Below, piece by piece: positions 37,898 through 46,202 of a stretch of 64,000 bases of DNA (position 1 is its first letter; the number at the start of each line of letters is the position of its first letter). Source of the stretch: Bacillus sp. BHET2 (GTDB taxonomy: Bacteria; Bacillota; Bacilli; Bacillales; Bacillaceae_B). The translations under genes and the position numbers were made by a program. The notes under the pieces were generated by a model that was not told the DNA's origin, searched no databases, and saw only the letters and a program-made list of their open reading frames with translations. The stretch is taken from the NCBI RefSeq assembly GCF_005938125.1, contig NZ_VCQN01000002.1:62001-126000 (forward strand), read 5' to 3'.

Positions 37898-38446
37898 TTA
37901 TAGTAGTATATAAAAAATTAGTAAAACCACTCCTACTGATCCCGACCATGAAAAATAACTCATTTTCCACTTCACTCCAACGCCAATCCAAATCAAACAG
38001 TTAAGAAATAAGGTTATGTATAAGTAGAACGAGCTTCCTCTAAATATTCCCTCCACGATTTCAATGGAAGAGAGCAATAAGATGCAAGCGGAGGAACAGT
38101 ATAAAAGCAAAGGTGATAATTGTTTCTTAGTATAATAAATTCCCACACCTGTTAATAATCCGACAAAACTTGCCAAAATCGCTGTTTGCAAAACGATTGA
38201 CAATTCAGTAAAATAAATGACAAATAATGAAATTGAAATAGAGCAGATTGAAAAGAGGAAATCCTTAAGCACGAATTTCTTTTTAACACTGCTTTTGTCT
38301 GGTTGACCAGTTCCTTCCCCACCTGTATATAACGCGAGAAGGTAGTCACAGTATTGTTCGGGAAGCATTTTCGTTTGTTTCCAAATTTGAATTTCAGAAA
38401 TGATGATTTCTTTTTTTGAATGGTTAGTTTTGTTCAAAGTCGTCAC
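37898..38446 (-). CDS. Uncharacterised membrane protein
   Basis: This 182-residue protein has a soluble N-terminal ~55 residues (IISEIQIWKQTKMLPEQYCDYLLALYTGGEG) recalling the helical start of DUF2157-type proteins, then about five hydrophobic helices to the end (last one SGSVGVVLLIFYILL). I do not recognise a named family. It lies between the acyl-CoA dehydrogenase gene and sigA, facing the same way, without a clear promoter. There is no equivalent at this place in Bacillus subtilis, where cccA adjoins sigA. Confidence 0.65.
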   Translation of the reverse strand: MTTLNKTNHSKKEIIISEIQIWKQTKMLPEQYCDYLLALYTGGEGTGQPDKSSVKKKFVLKDFLFSICSISISLFVIYFTELSIVLQTAILASFVGLLTGVGIYYTKKQLSPLLLYCSSACILLLSSIEIVEGIFRGSSFYLYITLFLNCLIWIGVGVKWKMSYFSWSGSVGVVLLIFYILL

Positions 38447-38510
38447 ACCTTCAATTGTTAAATCCTATTGCTATTTTCGCCATCATGGATAAAAAAACCT
38501 TTATTTCGGC

Positions 38511-38543
38511 AAAAAAAACTACCTCTATGCACAATAGAGGCAG
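38511..38543 (-). terminator. Terminator of the dnaG-sigA operon
   Basis: On the minus strand CTGCCTCTAT pairs with ATAGAGGTAG around a short loop and is followed by eight T residues. Confidence 0.9.
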
Positions 38544-38555
38544 CAAAAGAGTATT

Positions 38556-39686
38556 CTATTCTAAAAAGTCTTTCAAACGTTTGCTTCTGCTTGGATGACG
38601 AAGCTTTCTAAGGGCCTTTGCTTCAATTTGACGAATACGTTCTCGCGTTACACCAAAGACCTTGCCTACCTCTTCCAAGGTACGAGTTCTTCCATCATCC
38701 AGACCAAAACGTAAACGCAGGACGTTTTCTTCACGATCTGTAAGGGTATCCAGTACATCTTCAAGTTGCTCTTTCAATAGTTCGTAAGCAGCATGTTCTG
38801 AAGGGGATTGAGCTTCTGCATCCTCAATGAAATCTCCAAGATGAGAATCATCTTCTTCACCAATAGGTGTTTCAAGTGATACCGGCTCTTGAGCAATCTT
38901 AAGGATTTCTCTAACCTTTTCAGGGGTTAGGTCCATTTCTTCAGCAATTTCTTCTGGTGCAGGCTCACGACCTAAATCTTGAAGTAACTGTCTTTGTACC
39001 CGAATCAGCTTATTAATGGTTTCCACCATATGAACCGGAATACGAATGGTTCTAGCCTGATCAGCAATCGCACGGGTAATGGCTTGACGAATCCACCAGG
39101 TTGCATACGTACTGAATTTGTATCCCTTACGATAATCAAACTTCTCCACAGCTTTGATAAGACCCATGTTACCTTCTTGGATAAGATCTAAGAAAAGCAT
39201 ACCTCGACCTACATACCGTTTTGCAATGCTGACAACAAGTCTTAAGTTCGCTTCTGCGAGGCGTCGCTTAGCTTCTTCATCACCATCCTCAATTCTCTTG
39301 GCAAGGTTTATCTCTTCTTCTGCAGATAACAGGTCCACTCTTCCGATTTCTTTCAAGTACATACGGACCGGGTCATTTATTTTAACTCCAGGAGGAACGC
39401 TTAAATCATTAAGGTTAAATTCTTCTCCCTCTTCTTTCTCTAACTCCGTTGCACCTGGATCATCATCTTCATCGCTTTCATTGACGATTTCTACATTTTG
39501 TTCACCTAAGTGCTCGTAGAATTCATCCATTTGATCGGAATCCAACTCAAATCCTGATAATTTATCGGCTATATCCTCGTAGGTGAGGACTCCCCTTTTC
39601 TTACCTTGGTTTACTAAAAATTCTTTCACCTGATCAACTGTTAATTCTGACGCTATTTGTTTGGAACGCGCTGACTTTTCAGCCAT
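38556..39686 (-). CDS. sigA: Principal RNA polymerase sigma factor
   Basis: This 376-residue housekeeping sigma factor directs RNA polymerase to vegetative promoters. All regions are visible: 1.1 (~1-75), 1.2 ([16 protein letters not shown]), region 2 with [27 protein letters not shown] and the -10 reading [14 protein letters not shown], region 3, and 4.2 with [29 protein letters not shown] lies upstream of the ATG at 39686. It follows dnaG in the macromolecular synthesis operon, 33 bases later. Confidence 0.98.
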   Translation of the reverse strand: MAEKSARSKQIASELTVDQVKEFLVNQGKKRGVLTYEDIADKLSGFELDSDQMDEFYEHLGEQNVEIVNESDEDDDPGATELEKEEGEEFNLNDLSVPPGVKINDPVRMYLKEIGRVDLLSAEEEINLAKRIEDGDEEAKRRLAEANLRLVVSIAKRYVGRGMLFLDLIQEGNMGLIKAVEKFDYRKGYKFSTYATWWIRQAITRAIADQARTIRIPVHMVETINKLIRVQRQLLQDLGREPAPEEIAEEMDLTPEKVREILKIAQEPVSLETPIGEEDDSHLGDFIEDAEAQSPSEHAAYELLKEQLEDVLDTLTDREENVLRLRFGLDDGRTRTLEEVGKVFGVTRERIRQIEAKALRKLRHPSRSKRLKDFLE

Positions 39687-39719
39687 TTGTTCCCCTCCTT
39701 CCAACTTCCTTACAAAACT

Positions 39720-41534
39720 TTATAGAGACTTACGTAGCTGTAAGATTTCCATTGCAATTTGTGCTTCTTTTCGGTAATCCTTTAGTCTTTCCGCTTCTTT
39801 TCTTTCCACTTCTTTTTCTTTTATTCTCAACATCTTTTGATGTTTTAACACCTGATTAACATAATCTGCTAATTCTTGCTCTGTACTTTCTTCGCTTATT
39901 GACATCATTTCGATGTCTGTAACGACCCTTCTCAACCTCTCGTCAGGTAGATAGCCTATAAAGGCACTGGCACTTGGAGGCAGACCTTCTTCATAATAAC
40001 CCAATAAATAAGTAATAATAGCTTGATGCTCATCAATATTAAGATTTGTACCTGCAAGCCACTCCTGAATCTTATAAGCTATATTCGCGTCCTTTAGCAT
40101 GTATGCAATCAATCTTCTTTCAGCCGTCTGGTATGCAGGTAATAACTTGGTTTGGGTTGAGCGCTTGAAATCCACTTGCATACCGACCTGTTTAGAAGGT
40201 TTTGACATGCGCTTTTGGGGACCTTCGAATTCAGCCAGTTGTTGTTGAAGTGCTTCTAATGATAACTCGAACTCATCGGCTAAATACCTTAAATAATAAT
40301 CCTTTTCAACCGCTTTACTCAATTGAGTAATTTCCTTAAGTATGTCTTCTATATACTTAAGACGATCTCCTTCATCATTCAAGTTTTTATTTAGCTTATA
40401 ATACCTAAGTTTAAACGCCATGAGCGTTAAACTTGCCCCTATTACATCCTGTTGAAACTTGGCTTCACCATACTTGGTAATGTAGTCATCAGGGTCTAGT
40501 TGTTCTGGAATTGTGGCGACACGGATATTCAACTGATGATTATGAAGAAGTCTTCCGGCTCTGAATGCGGCCTCCACTCCAGCAGAATCACCATCGTAAC
40601 AAATGATGATGGAATCAGTTAAGCGTTTCAATAGACCGATTTGCTGCTCAGTTAATGAAGTACCCATGGTGGCGATCCCATTTTCCACTCCAGCTTCATT
40701 AGCTGAAATAACATCTGCAAATCCTTCAAACAAAATCGCCTGCTGTTTTCTTCTGATCATTGCTCTTGCGCCATGATAATTATAGAGAATGCTGCTTTTA
40801 TTAAAGATTTTTGTTTCAGGACTATTTAAGTATTTGGGTTCGTCATTCGCTTCAATGCTCCGTCCTGAGAAGGCAACAGTGTTCCCCTTCGTATCAACAA
40901 TTGGAAACATGATTCTTCCTCTGAAACGATCGAGGAAAGAATCGTCCCGCTCTCTTCTTACGAGCAAACCTGCCGCTTCCATCAATTCAAGGGAGTACCC
41001 TCTCTTCTGAAGGAACTTCACGGTAAAATCCCAACTGGGAAGTGACCATCCAATTTGGAATTTCGCAATACTTTCTGTCGTGAATCCCCGGGCCAATAAA
41101 TATTCCAAAGCTTCCTGACCTTCTTTTGTGTTTAGAAGGAGATGATGGTAAAATTTACTTAATAAACCATGTGCTTCCATCATTTGCTTTTCATCTTCTT
41201 GAGGAGGAAGCGTTTGTTCAGACGAGGAGGTTTGAATGGAAATCTCTTCGCCCACTTTGGACCCGAGCTTTTGCGCTGCCTCCTGGAAGTTTAATCCATC
41301 CACATCCATTAGAAAGGTAAACGCATTTCCCCCAGCGCCACAACCAAAGCAGTGGAATATTTGCTTGTCAGGAGAAACAGAAAAAGATGGAGTGTTCTCT
41401 CCATGAAACGGACATAAACCGAAATAATTGCGTCCCTGCTTTTTTAGTTGTACATAATCACTGACAACATCAACAATATCGGTTGACGATAATATTTTAT
41501 TTAACGTATCTTCAGGGATTCTTTCAGACATCAT
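39720..41534 (-). CDS. dnaG: DNA primase
   Basis: This ~604-residue enzyme lays RNA primers for DNA replication. The N-terminal zinc ribbon reads CPFHGENTPSFSVSPD...FHCFGCGAGG. The TOPRIM domain has LFEGFADVISA and ICYDGDSAG with the metal-binding acidic residues. The C-terminal ~150 residues bind the helicase DnaB/DnaC. There are two adjacent ATG codons (41534 and 41531); the second has better spacing from AGGTGAT. It is the first gene of the operon with sigA. Confidence 0.97.
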   Translation of the reverse strand: MMSERIPEDTLNKILSSTDIVDVVSDYVQLKKQGRNYFGLCPFHGENTPSFSVSPDKQIFHCFGCGAGGNAFTFLMDVDGLNFQEAAQKLGSKVGEEISIQTSSSEQTLPPQEDEKQMMEAHGLLSKFYHHLLLNTKEGQEALEYLLARGFTTESIAKFQIGWSLPSWDFTVKFLQKRGYSLELMEAAGLLVRRERDDSFLDRFRGRIMFPIVDTKGNTVAFSGRSIEANDEPKYLNSPETKIFNKSSILYNYHGARAMIRRKQQAILFEGFADVISANEAGVENGIATMGTSLTEQQIGLLKRLTDSIIICYDGDSAGVEAAFRAGRLLHNHQLNIRVATIPEQLDPDDYITKYGEAKFQQDVIGASLTLMAFKLRYYKLNKNLNDEGDRLKYIEDILKEITQLSKAVEKDYYLRYLADEFELSLEALQQQLAEFEGPQKRMSKPSKQVGMQVDFKRSTQTKLLPAYQTAERRLIAYMLKDANIAYKIQEWLAGTNLNIDEHQAIITYLLGYYEEGLPPSASAFIGYLPDERLRRVVTDIEMMSISEESTEQELADYVNQVLKHQKMLRIKEKEVERKEAERLKDYRKEAQIAMEILQLRKSL

Positions 41535-41575
41535 CTATCACCTGTTTTTATTTACCCTCTTAATCCATTCTGTAC

Positions 41576-42052
41576 TTATTGAATTTCTCCTGCAATTTCC
41601 GACAAGATTTTATCGAAGGAAGCACAAAATGTTTCTCTGTCTTGATTTGTAAAAGGCTTGGGACCTTTACCATAGTTCCCTCTTCGACGTTCTTTTGCTG
41701 CGACATACCGGTAATCCAAAGCTGTGACAATGCTCTCTTCCTTGTAGGCTTTTCCCCTAGGAGAGATGGCATAAACTTTTTTCGGCAACACCAGGCTTGC
41801 GAGTCCTATATCCTGCGTCACAAGAACATCTTTTGCCTTAACATGATTCATGATGTATAAGTCTGCCGCTTCTTTCGAACTATCCACATACACCCATGTA
41901 CCTTGATCAGGTGTGTTCTTTCTATGGGCATGAGAAGCAACGAATACAATCTCAAAGCCATACAATCGTGTGAACTTAATGATTTCCTGTTTTACCGGGC
42001 AAGCATCTGCATCTACATATACGGTGGACTTATATTCGCTAATACTAACTAT
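41576..42052 (-). CDS. yqxD: YaiI/YqxD family protein (DUF188) with an apparent ATA start
   Basis: This ~158-residue protein belongs to DUF188. The hallmark DADACPVKQEI lies near the N-terminus (~15-25), followed by VASHAHRK, DLYIMNHVKAKDVLVTQDIGLASLVL, ISPRGKAY and the conserved RRRGNYGKGPKPF. The first ATG/GTG/TTG in frame (TTG at 41965) falls after the DADACP motif and would delete it. Upstream the frame is open back to a TGA; the ATA at 42052 lies nine bases after GGAG and gives the expected length. Whether ATA is a true start or a damaged ATG is unresolved. The function is unknown. Confidence 0.8.
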   Translation of the reverse strand: MVSISEYKSTVYVDADACPVKQEIIKFTRLYGFEIVFVASHAHRKNTPDQGTWVYVDSSKEAADLYIMNHVKAKDVLVTQDIGLASLVLPKKVYAISPRGKAYKEESIVTALDYRYVAAKERRRGNYGKGPKPFTNQDRETFCASFDKILSEIAGEIQ

Positions 42053-42223
42053 TCTACATCACTCCGTATTTTCCTTCTCTCTTTATGAACTTTCCTAGAG
42101 AATTGATTAAAATTGTCGAATTTTAATTTAGACGAGACTTGACATATCACAATAATTAGTTTATTCCTTAAGAGTTTAGTCTAAACCTATTTTAAATATT
42201 TTTATCACAATTTTTTATTATAG

Positions 42224-42340
42224 TATAATCGGACAAGTTTTGCCACTATAAAAACTTATTAATTCCAAGGAATTTATCCTCGTTGTTAAATTCTAAAAAA
42301 AAGAATGATTTCCCCTTAACTGCCTGAGGAAATCATTTTT
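42224..42340 (+). ncRNA. Candidate small RNA between yqxD and yqfL (speculative)
   Basis: A TATAAT -10 at 42224-42229 with a weak TTTATC -35 (17-bp spacer) faces right and is followed about 110 bp later by a hairpin with a T-run on the plus strand. No open frame with a ribosome binding site is seen. The promoter could be chance in this AT-rich gap. Confidence 0.2.
42297..42340. terminator. Terminator of ccpN-yqfL
   Basis: AATGATTTCC pairs with GGAAATCATT, with A and T runs on both sides, 25 bases after the yqfL stop codon on the minus strand. The remainder of the 42053-42296 gap is AT-rich and holds no gene I can support. Confidence 0.85.
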
Positions 42341-42364
42341 TTAAGTTCATTTGGTGCATGCTGG

Positions 42365-43174
42365 TCAATCATTGGAGTTGCGATAAATATTCGTAATGAC
42401 ATTTGCAGTTTCTTCAACAGCTTTGTTCGTTACGTCAATGACATGACAACCGATACGATTTGTAATTTTCTCGAAATATTCGAGCTCATCTTCGATCCGT
42501 TTAATATTTGCGTAGCTCGCCTGATCATTTAAGCCTAAAGACTTTAATCTTTCACGGCGTATCGTATTCAATTTTTCAGGACTAATCTTAAGCCCGAAGC
42601 ATTTTTTCGGTGAAACCAAAAATAATTCCTCGGGTGGATCCACTTCTGGTACAAGTGGTACATTTGCCACTTTGAACCGCTTAAGTGCAAGGTATTGAGA
42701 TAAAGGAGTCTTTGAAGTTCTTGAAACTCCTACAAGCACTATATCCGCTCTGAGGATACCACGGGGATCGCGGCCATCATCATACTTAACGGCAAATTCA
42801 ATAGCTTCCACTTTCTTGAAGTAATCATCATCAAGCTTTCTTACCGTCCCAGGCTCTAACAGCGGTTCTTTTTGGTAGGAAGATTGATATTGGTCCATTA
42901 ATGGACCGATGATATCAAATGCATAGAGTTCTTCTTTCGCGGATTGTTCTTTAATATAGGCACGCATATCAGGCTTAACAAGGGTATACACAATCAAGCC
43001 CTGGTTTAATTTCGCTAAGGAAATCACTTCATCAATATGCTCTAGGTCCTCTACATACGGAAAGCGTTTTAAGACCGTATTGGAACCATTGAATTGGCTA
43101 ATCGCCGCCTTCGTTACTAATTCAGCAGTCTCCCCCACTGAATCGGATACAACATAGATGATCGGTTCTTTCAC
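42365..43174 (-). CDS. yqfL: Pyruvate, phosphate dikinase regulatory protein (DUF299)
   Basis: This 269-residue bifunctional kinase/phosphorylase switches PPDK or PEP synthetase on and off. It contains the family P-loop [15 protein letters not shown] at ~150-165 and the start [15 protein letters not shown]. The GTG start is preceded by AAGGTGGTGA. It is cotranscribed with ccpN (17 bases apart), whose product controls gluconeogenesis, so the pair links PEP metabolism to carbon supply, as in Bacillus subtilis. Confidence 0.95.
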   Translation of the reverse strand: MKEPIIYVVSDSVGETAELVTKAAISQFNGSNTVLKRFPYVEDLEHIDEVISLAKLNQGLIVYTLVKPDMRAYIKEQSAKEELYAFDIIGPLMDQYQSSYQKEPLLEPGTVRKLDDDYFKKVEAIEFAVKYDDGRDPRGILRADIVLVGVSRTSKTPLSQYLALKRFKVANVPLVPEVDPPEELFLVSPKKCFGLKISPEKLNTIRRERLKSLGLNDQASYANIKRIEDELEYFEKITNRIGCHVIDVTNKAVEETANVITNIYRNSND

Positions 43175-43190
43175 GATCGTTCACCACCTT

Positions 43191-43817
43191 CTAATATTCA
43201 TCTGCCAATGCTACAAATGCTTTAGTAATATTCGTTTTCGTAATTCTGCCAATTACCTCTAAATCGCCTTTTTCGGTTTTCTTAATAACAGGAACCGAGT
43301 CGATTTGCTTATGGATCAGATCTTTCGCTACAGCTATCAGCTGATCATCCTTTTCACACACCGTAATATTCGGCATTCTCGTCATAATGATATTCACAGG
43401 TAACGTACTAAGTTCCTGCTTTCCGATACTTGCTCTAAGTAAATCCTTACGGGAAAGGACCCCTACTAAGTACGTATTGGCGTCCACGACAAACAGCGTC
43501 CCTACATCTTCCAGAAACATTGTCACAATGGCATCATACACGGAAACATTTTCATTTACCACAACGGGAATCGATTGGTAATCCTTGACGAATATTTTGT
43601 TAAGGTTTTCTGTCAGCAGCTGTGTTCCTGTTTTTCCTGTATAGAAATATCCCACTCTCGGACGTGCATCCAGGTAACCAGCCATGGTTAAGATGGCCAG
43701 GTCTGGCCTGAGAGTCGCTCTAGTTAAGCTTAATTGATCTGCAATTTGTTCACCAGTAATTGGTCCGTTGTCTTTCACTATTTGTAAGATACGTTCTTGA
43801 CGCTTATTAAGTTCGAT
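43191..43817 (-). CDS. ccpN: Gluconeogenesis repressor CcpN with a near-cognate start
   Basis: This ~208-residue transcription factor has an N-terminal winged helix (GEQIADQLSLTRATLRPDLAIL, then ARPRVGYFYTGKTG) and two CBS domains (~75-130 and ~140-200) that sense ATP/ADP. The first standard start (GTG at 43778) would delete helix 1 of the DNA-binding domain. The frame is open upstream and encodes ELNKRQERILQIVKDNGP, matching the Bacillus subtilis protein. The best-placed codon is ATC at 43817, six bases after GGTGA; GTA at 43823 is an alternative. No ATG, GTG or TTG is available there. Confidence 0.88.
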   Translation of the reverse strand: MELNKRQERILQIVKDNGPITGEQIADQLSLTRATLRPDLAILTMAGYLDARPRVGYFYTGKTGTQLLTENLNKIFVKDYQSIPVVVNENVSVYDAIVTMFLEDVGTLFVVDANTYLVGVLSRKDLLRASIGKQELSTLPVNIIMTRMPNITVCEKDDQLIAVAKDLIHKQIDSVPVIKKTEKGDLEVIGRITKTNITKAFVALADEY

Positions 43818-44005
43818 TGTTACTCACCACCTAACGGACAAACGATTTATGTTATACTTTATATTAAATATTATATACTATTTAAGAGAAATGAAAAGAG
43901 CATATTATCATTCTATCGGGACAACACTATATTTAAATTTCACTTTACACAGAGTAGCTTTTTTAAATAAAAACTTCAAATCTTTTCTCTCCCAGCGTTC
44001 AGTAG

Positions 44006-44034
44006 TTGTTTTTATTTCTTTCTCATGATAAAAT
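44006..44034 (+). promoter_or_regulatory. Promoter of the glycyl-tRNA synthetase T-box transcript
   Basis: A TTGTTT -35 is 17 bp from a TAAAAT -10, placing the transcript start just before the T-box leader. The 43818-44005 stretch holds the minus-strand ccpN promoter region and no gene. Confidence 0.55.
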
Positions 44035-44071
44035 GTCTTCATCTTACAACCATGCTATGATGGATTAATAA

Positions 44072-44250
44072 GTACTTGCTAATCGATAAGCGACTGGGGA
44101 TGGTGAAAGCCCAGAAAGCAAGGAAACGGCAATCCGGAGCTATTTACCTTTTAAAAGTGGGTATACAAGTTATGTATATCAACTAGGGTGGAACCGCGAG
44201 TTTCAAGCTCGTCCCTAGGCTTTAGAGCCTAGGGACGAGCTTTTTTATTT
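44072..44250 (+). promoter_or_regulatory. T-box riboswitch (glycine)
   Basis: The leader contains the invariant T-box AGGGTGGAACCGCG at 44187-44200 and a terminator (CTCGTCCCTAGG ... CCTAGGGACGAG plus T-run) whose 5' arm competes with it. Stem I ends with GGATGGTGAAAGCC-type loop sequence, and a GGC triplet followed by A in GGAAACGGCAATCC is a plausible glycine specifier. Uncharged tRNA-Gly would stabilise the antiterminator and switch on glyQS. Confidence 0.93.
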
Positions 44251-44278
44251 ACATAAATGATGAAAAGGAGTGACTTAT

Positions 44279-45652
44279 ATGTCAATGGAAAAAGTAGTAA
44301 ACTTAGCAAAACACCGTGGGTTTGTCTTCCCGGGTTCTGAAATTTATGGAGGACTTGCAAACACTTGGGATTACGGTCCATTAGGAGTAGAGTTAAAAAA
44401 CAATATTAAAAAAGCATGGTGGAAAAAATTCGTACAAGAATCACCGTACAATGTGGGACTTGATGCAAGTATTTTAATGAATCCCCAAACGTGGGTAGCT
44501 TCTGGTCACGTAGGTAACTTCAATGATCCTATGATCGACTGTAAACAATGTAAGACGCGTCATCGTGCAGACAAAATCATCGAAAATGCCCTTGAAGAAA
44601 AAGGCATTGAAATGATCGTCGATGGACTGTCATTTGAAAAAATGGAGGAAATCATTAAAGAACATGATATTGCGTGTCCTGATTGTGGAAGCCACGACTT
44701 CACCGGAATCCGTCAATTTGATTTAATGTTTAAAACCCATCAAGGTGTCACAGAGTCTTCTACCAATGAAATTTATTTACGCCCTGAAACGGCTCAAGGT
44801 ATTTTTGTCAATTTCAAGAATGTCCAACGTTCCATGCGTAAGAAAATGCCATTCGGTATCGCTCAAGTCGGAAAAAGCTTCCGAAATGAAATTACTCCTG
44901 GTAACTTCACGTTCAGAACACGGGAATTCGAACAAATGGAACTTGAATTCTTCTGTAAACCTGGCGAAGACTTGGAGTGGTTCTCTTATTGGCGTGAATT
45001 CTGTAAAAACTGGTTACTGAATTTGGGTATGAGTGAAGATAATATGCGTCTACGAGATCATGATGAAGATGAATTATCACATTACAGCAATGCAACAACG
45101 GACATCGAATATAAATTCCCATTTGGCTGGGGAGAACTTTGGGGTGTAGCCGACCGTACAGACTTTGACTTGAAGCGTCATATGGAACATTCAAATGAGG
45201 ATTTCCACTACATGGATCCACAGACAAATGAAAAGTATGTACCATATTGTATCGAACCTTCTCTTGGAGCAGATCGCGTCACCCTTGCATTCCTTTGTGA
45301 TGCATTTGAGGAAGAGGAGCTTGAAAATGATTCACGCACAGTGCTTCGTTTCCATCCGGCGTTGGCGCCATTCAAGGCTGCTGTCCTGCCACTTTCCAAG
45401 AAGTTATCTGATGATGCGTTCAAAGTATATGAAGAGCTATCACAAGATCTTATGATTGACTTCGACGAAACGGCATCCATCGGGAAGCGCTACCGTCGCC
45501 AAGACGAAATCGGAACACCATTCTGTATCACATTTGACTTCGATTCTGTAGAGGACGGTCAAGTAACCGTTCGTGACCGTGACACAATGGATCAGGTAAG
45601 AATGCCAATCAGCGAAGTCAAGGCTTTCTTACAGGAGAAAATTAAGTTTTAA
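44279..45652 (+). CDS. glyQS: Glycyl-tRNA synthetase, single-chain (alpha2) type
   Basis: This 457-residue class II synthetase begins [36 protein letters not shown], the hallmark of the dimeric eukaryote/archaea-like enzyme. It contains a zinc-type insertion (CKQCKTRH ... CPDCGSHDF), motif 2 [25 protein letters not shown], and motif 3 with EPSLGADR. Bacillus subtilis uses a different, tetrameric GlyQ/GlyS enzyme at this locus, so the gene has been exchanged. The ATG at 44279 lies eight bases after AAAGGAG. Expression is controlled by the T-box leader. Confidence 0.97.
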   Translation: MSMEKVVNLAKHRGFVFPGSEIYGGLANTWDYGPLGVELKNNIKKAWWKKFVQESPYNVGLDASILMNPQTWVASGHVGNFNDPMIDCKQCKTRHRADKIIENALEEKGIEMIVDGLSFEKMEEIIKEHDIACPDCGSHDFTGIRQFDLMFKTHQGVTESSTNEIYLRPETAQGIFVNFKNVQRSMRKKMPFGIAQVGKSFRNEITPGNFTFRTREFEQMELEFFCKPGEDLEWFSYWREFCKNWLLNLGMSEDNMRLRDHDEDELSHYSNATTDIEYKFPFGWGELWGVADRTDFDLKRHMEHSNEDFHYMDPQTNEKYVPYCIEPSLGADRVTLAFLCDAFEEEELENDSRTVLRFHPALAPFKAAVLPLSKKLSDDAFKVYEELSQDLMIDFDETASIGKRYRRQDEIGTPFCITFDFDSVEDGQVTVRDRDTMDQVRMPISEVKAFLQEKIKF

Positions 45653-45693
45653 TACCAAATGCGGAGGCGGCTCGTTTAGAGGCGACAAGCATA
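45652..45693 (+). repeat. 42-bp intergenic repeat, copy 1
   Basis: This block (core GCGGAGGCGGCTCG, then AGAGGCGACAAGC) recurs at 45778 with one mismatch. It starts at the last base of the glyQS stop codon. Part of it (GGCGGCT, AGAGGC) is repeated inverted at about 45750-45768, forming a long imperfect stem. Confidence 0.85.
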
Positions 45694-45698
45694 TGGCG

Positions 45699-45737
45699 AC
45701 CCTGCCACAAAGGCGTTCTTTGCCTTTGTGGCAGGGT
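45699..45737. repeat. 16-bp perfect hairpin between repeat copies
   Basis: ACCCTGCCACAAAGGC pairs exactly with its downstream complement across a 7-nt loop. No T-run follows, so it is not a standard terminator. It forms the top of the cruciform built by the flanking repeat. Confidence 0.8.
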
Positions 45738-45777
45738 TGACTTATGACCTCGAGCCTCTAGCCGCCGGAGCTTGCCG

Positions 45778-45819
45778 ATACCAAATGCGGAGGCGGCTCG
45801 TTCAGAGGCGACAAGCATA
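45778..45819 (+). repeat. 42-bp intergenic repeat, copy 2
   Basis: This copy is identical to the block at 45652-45693 except for one T to C change, and leads directly into a terminator-like hairpin. Confidence 0.85.
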
Positions 45820-45822
45820 CCT

Positions 45823-45862
45823 AAAAAATCCCCAATGGCGTTTTTGCCTTTGGGGATTTTTT
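45823..45862. terminator. Terminator following repeat copy 2
   Basis: AAAAAATCCCCAA pairs with TTGGGGATTTTTT, with an inner GGC/GCC pair. It is probably the functional end of the glyQS transcript and works in both directions. Confidence 0.85.
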
Positions 45863-46020
45863 GTTGTATTTATGAGGAAAAAATCAAAATATCTATTTTT
45901 TTTCGAATAGTTGGCGTCGTCTAGCCACCTGAATCGATTGATTGTACTACATTTTTTGGGCTGTGGCGATACTTGTGCTACTTTATCGCACTTTCTCCAT
46001 TATTTTGGCCAGATTTTATT

Positions 46021-46104
46021 GTTTATTGGGCCACTTTCACCGTTTATTGGGCCACTTTTACTGTTTATTGGGCCACTTCCGCCATTCATTGCGCCAAATT
46101 GTGA
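46021..46104 (+). repeat. 21-bp tandem repeats
   Basis: Three consecutive units begin with GTTTATTGGGCCACTT (46021, 46042, 46063), followed by a degenerate fourth. Weaker copies can be traced to the left to about 45979. No gene with a ribosome binding site covers them; the short frames here are a by-product of the 21-bp period. Bases 45863-45978 hold nothing recognisable. Confidence 0.85.
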
Positions 46105-46132
46105 ACGCAAAGAGGTTTAGCTACTTTCATCA

Positions 46133-46173
46133 ATAAAAAAATAAGGCCCATTCACACAACGTGAATGGGCCTA
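46133..46173 (-). terminator. Terminator of recO
   Basis: On the minus strand AGGCCCATTCAC pairs perfectly with GTGAATGGGCCT across 5 nt and is followed by TATTTTTTT. Confidence 0.92.
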
Positions 46174-46202
46174 TCCATATCATCACAAGCAGCTTTATAA
46201 AG

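Noticed and set aside
41576..41965. yqxD as a truncated pseudogene starting at the internal TTG.
   Set aside because: The upstream frame is intact and encodes the conserved DADACP motif behind a ribosome binding site, so a near-cognate start is the simpler reading.
45699..45737. Simple Rho-independent terminator of glyQS at the 16-bp hairpin.
   Set aside because: No T-run follows; the hairpin at 45823-45862 is the better terminator.
46021..46104. CRISPR-like array.
   Set aside because: The 21-bp units are directly adjacent without spacers and no cas genes are near.
45728..46136. Several short open frames after glyQS (about 60-70 codons).
   Set aside because: They overlap palindromic and 21-bp tandem repeats, lack ribosome binding sites and show repeat-driven composition, so they are not annotated as genes.
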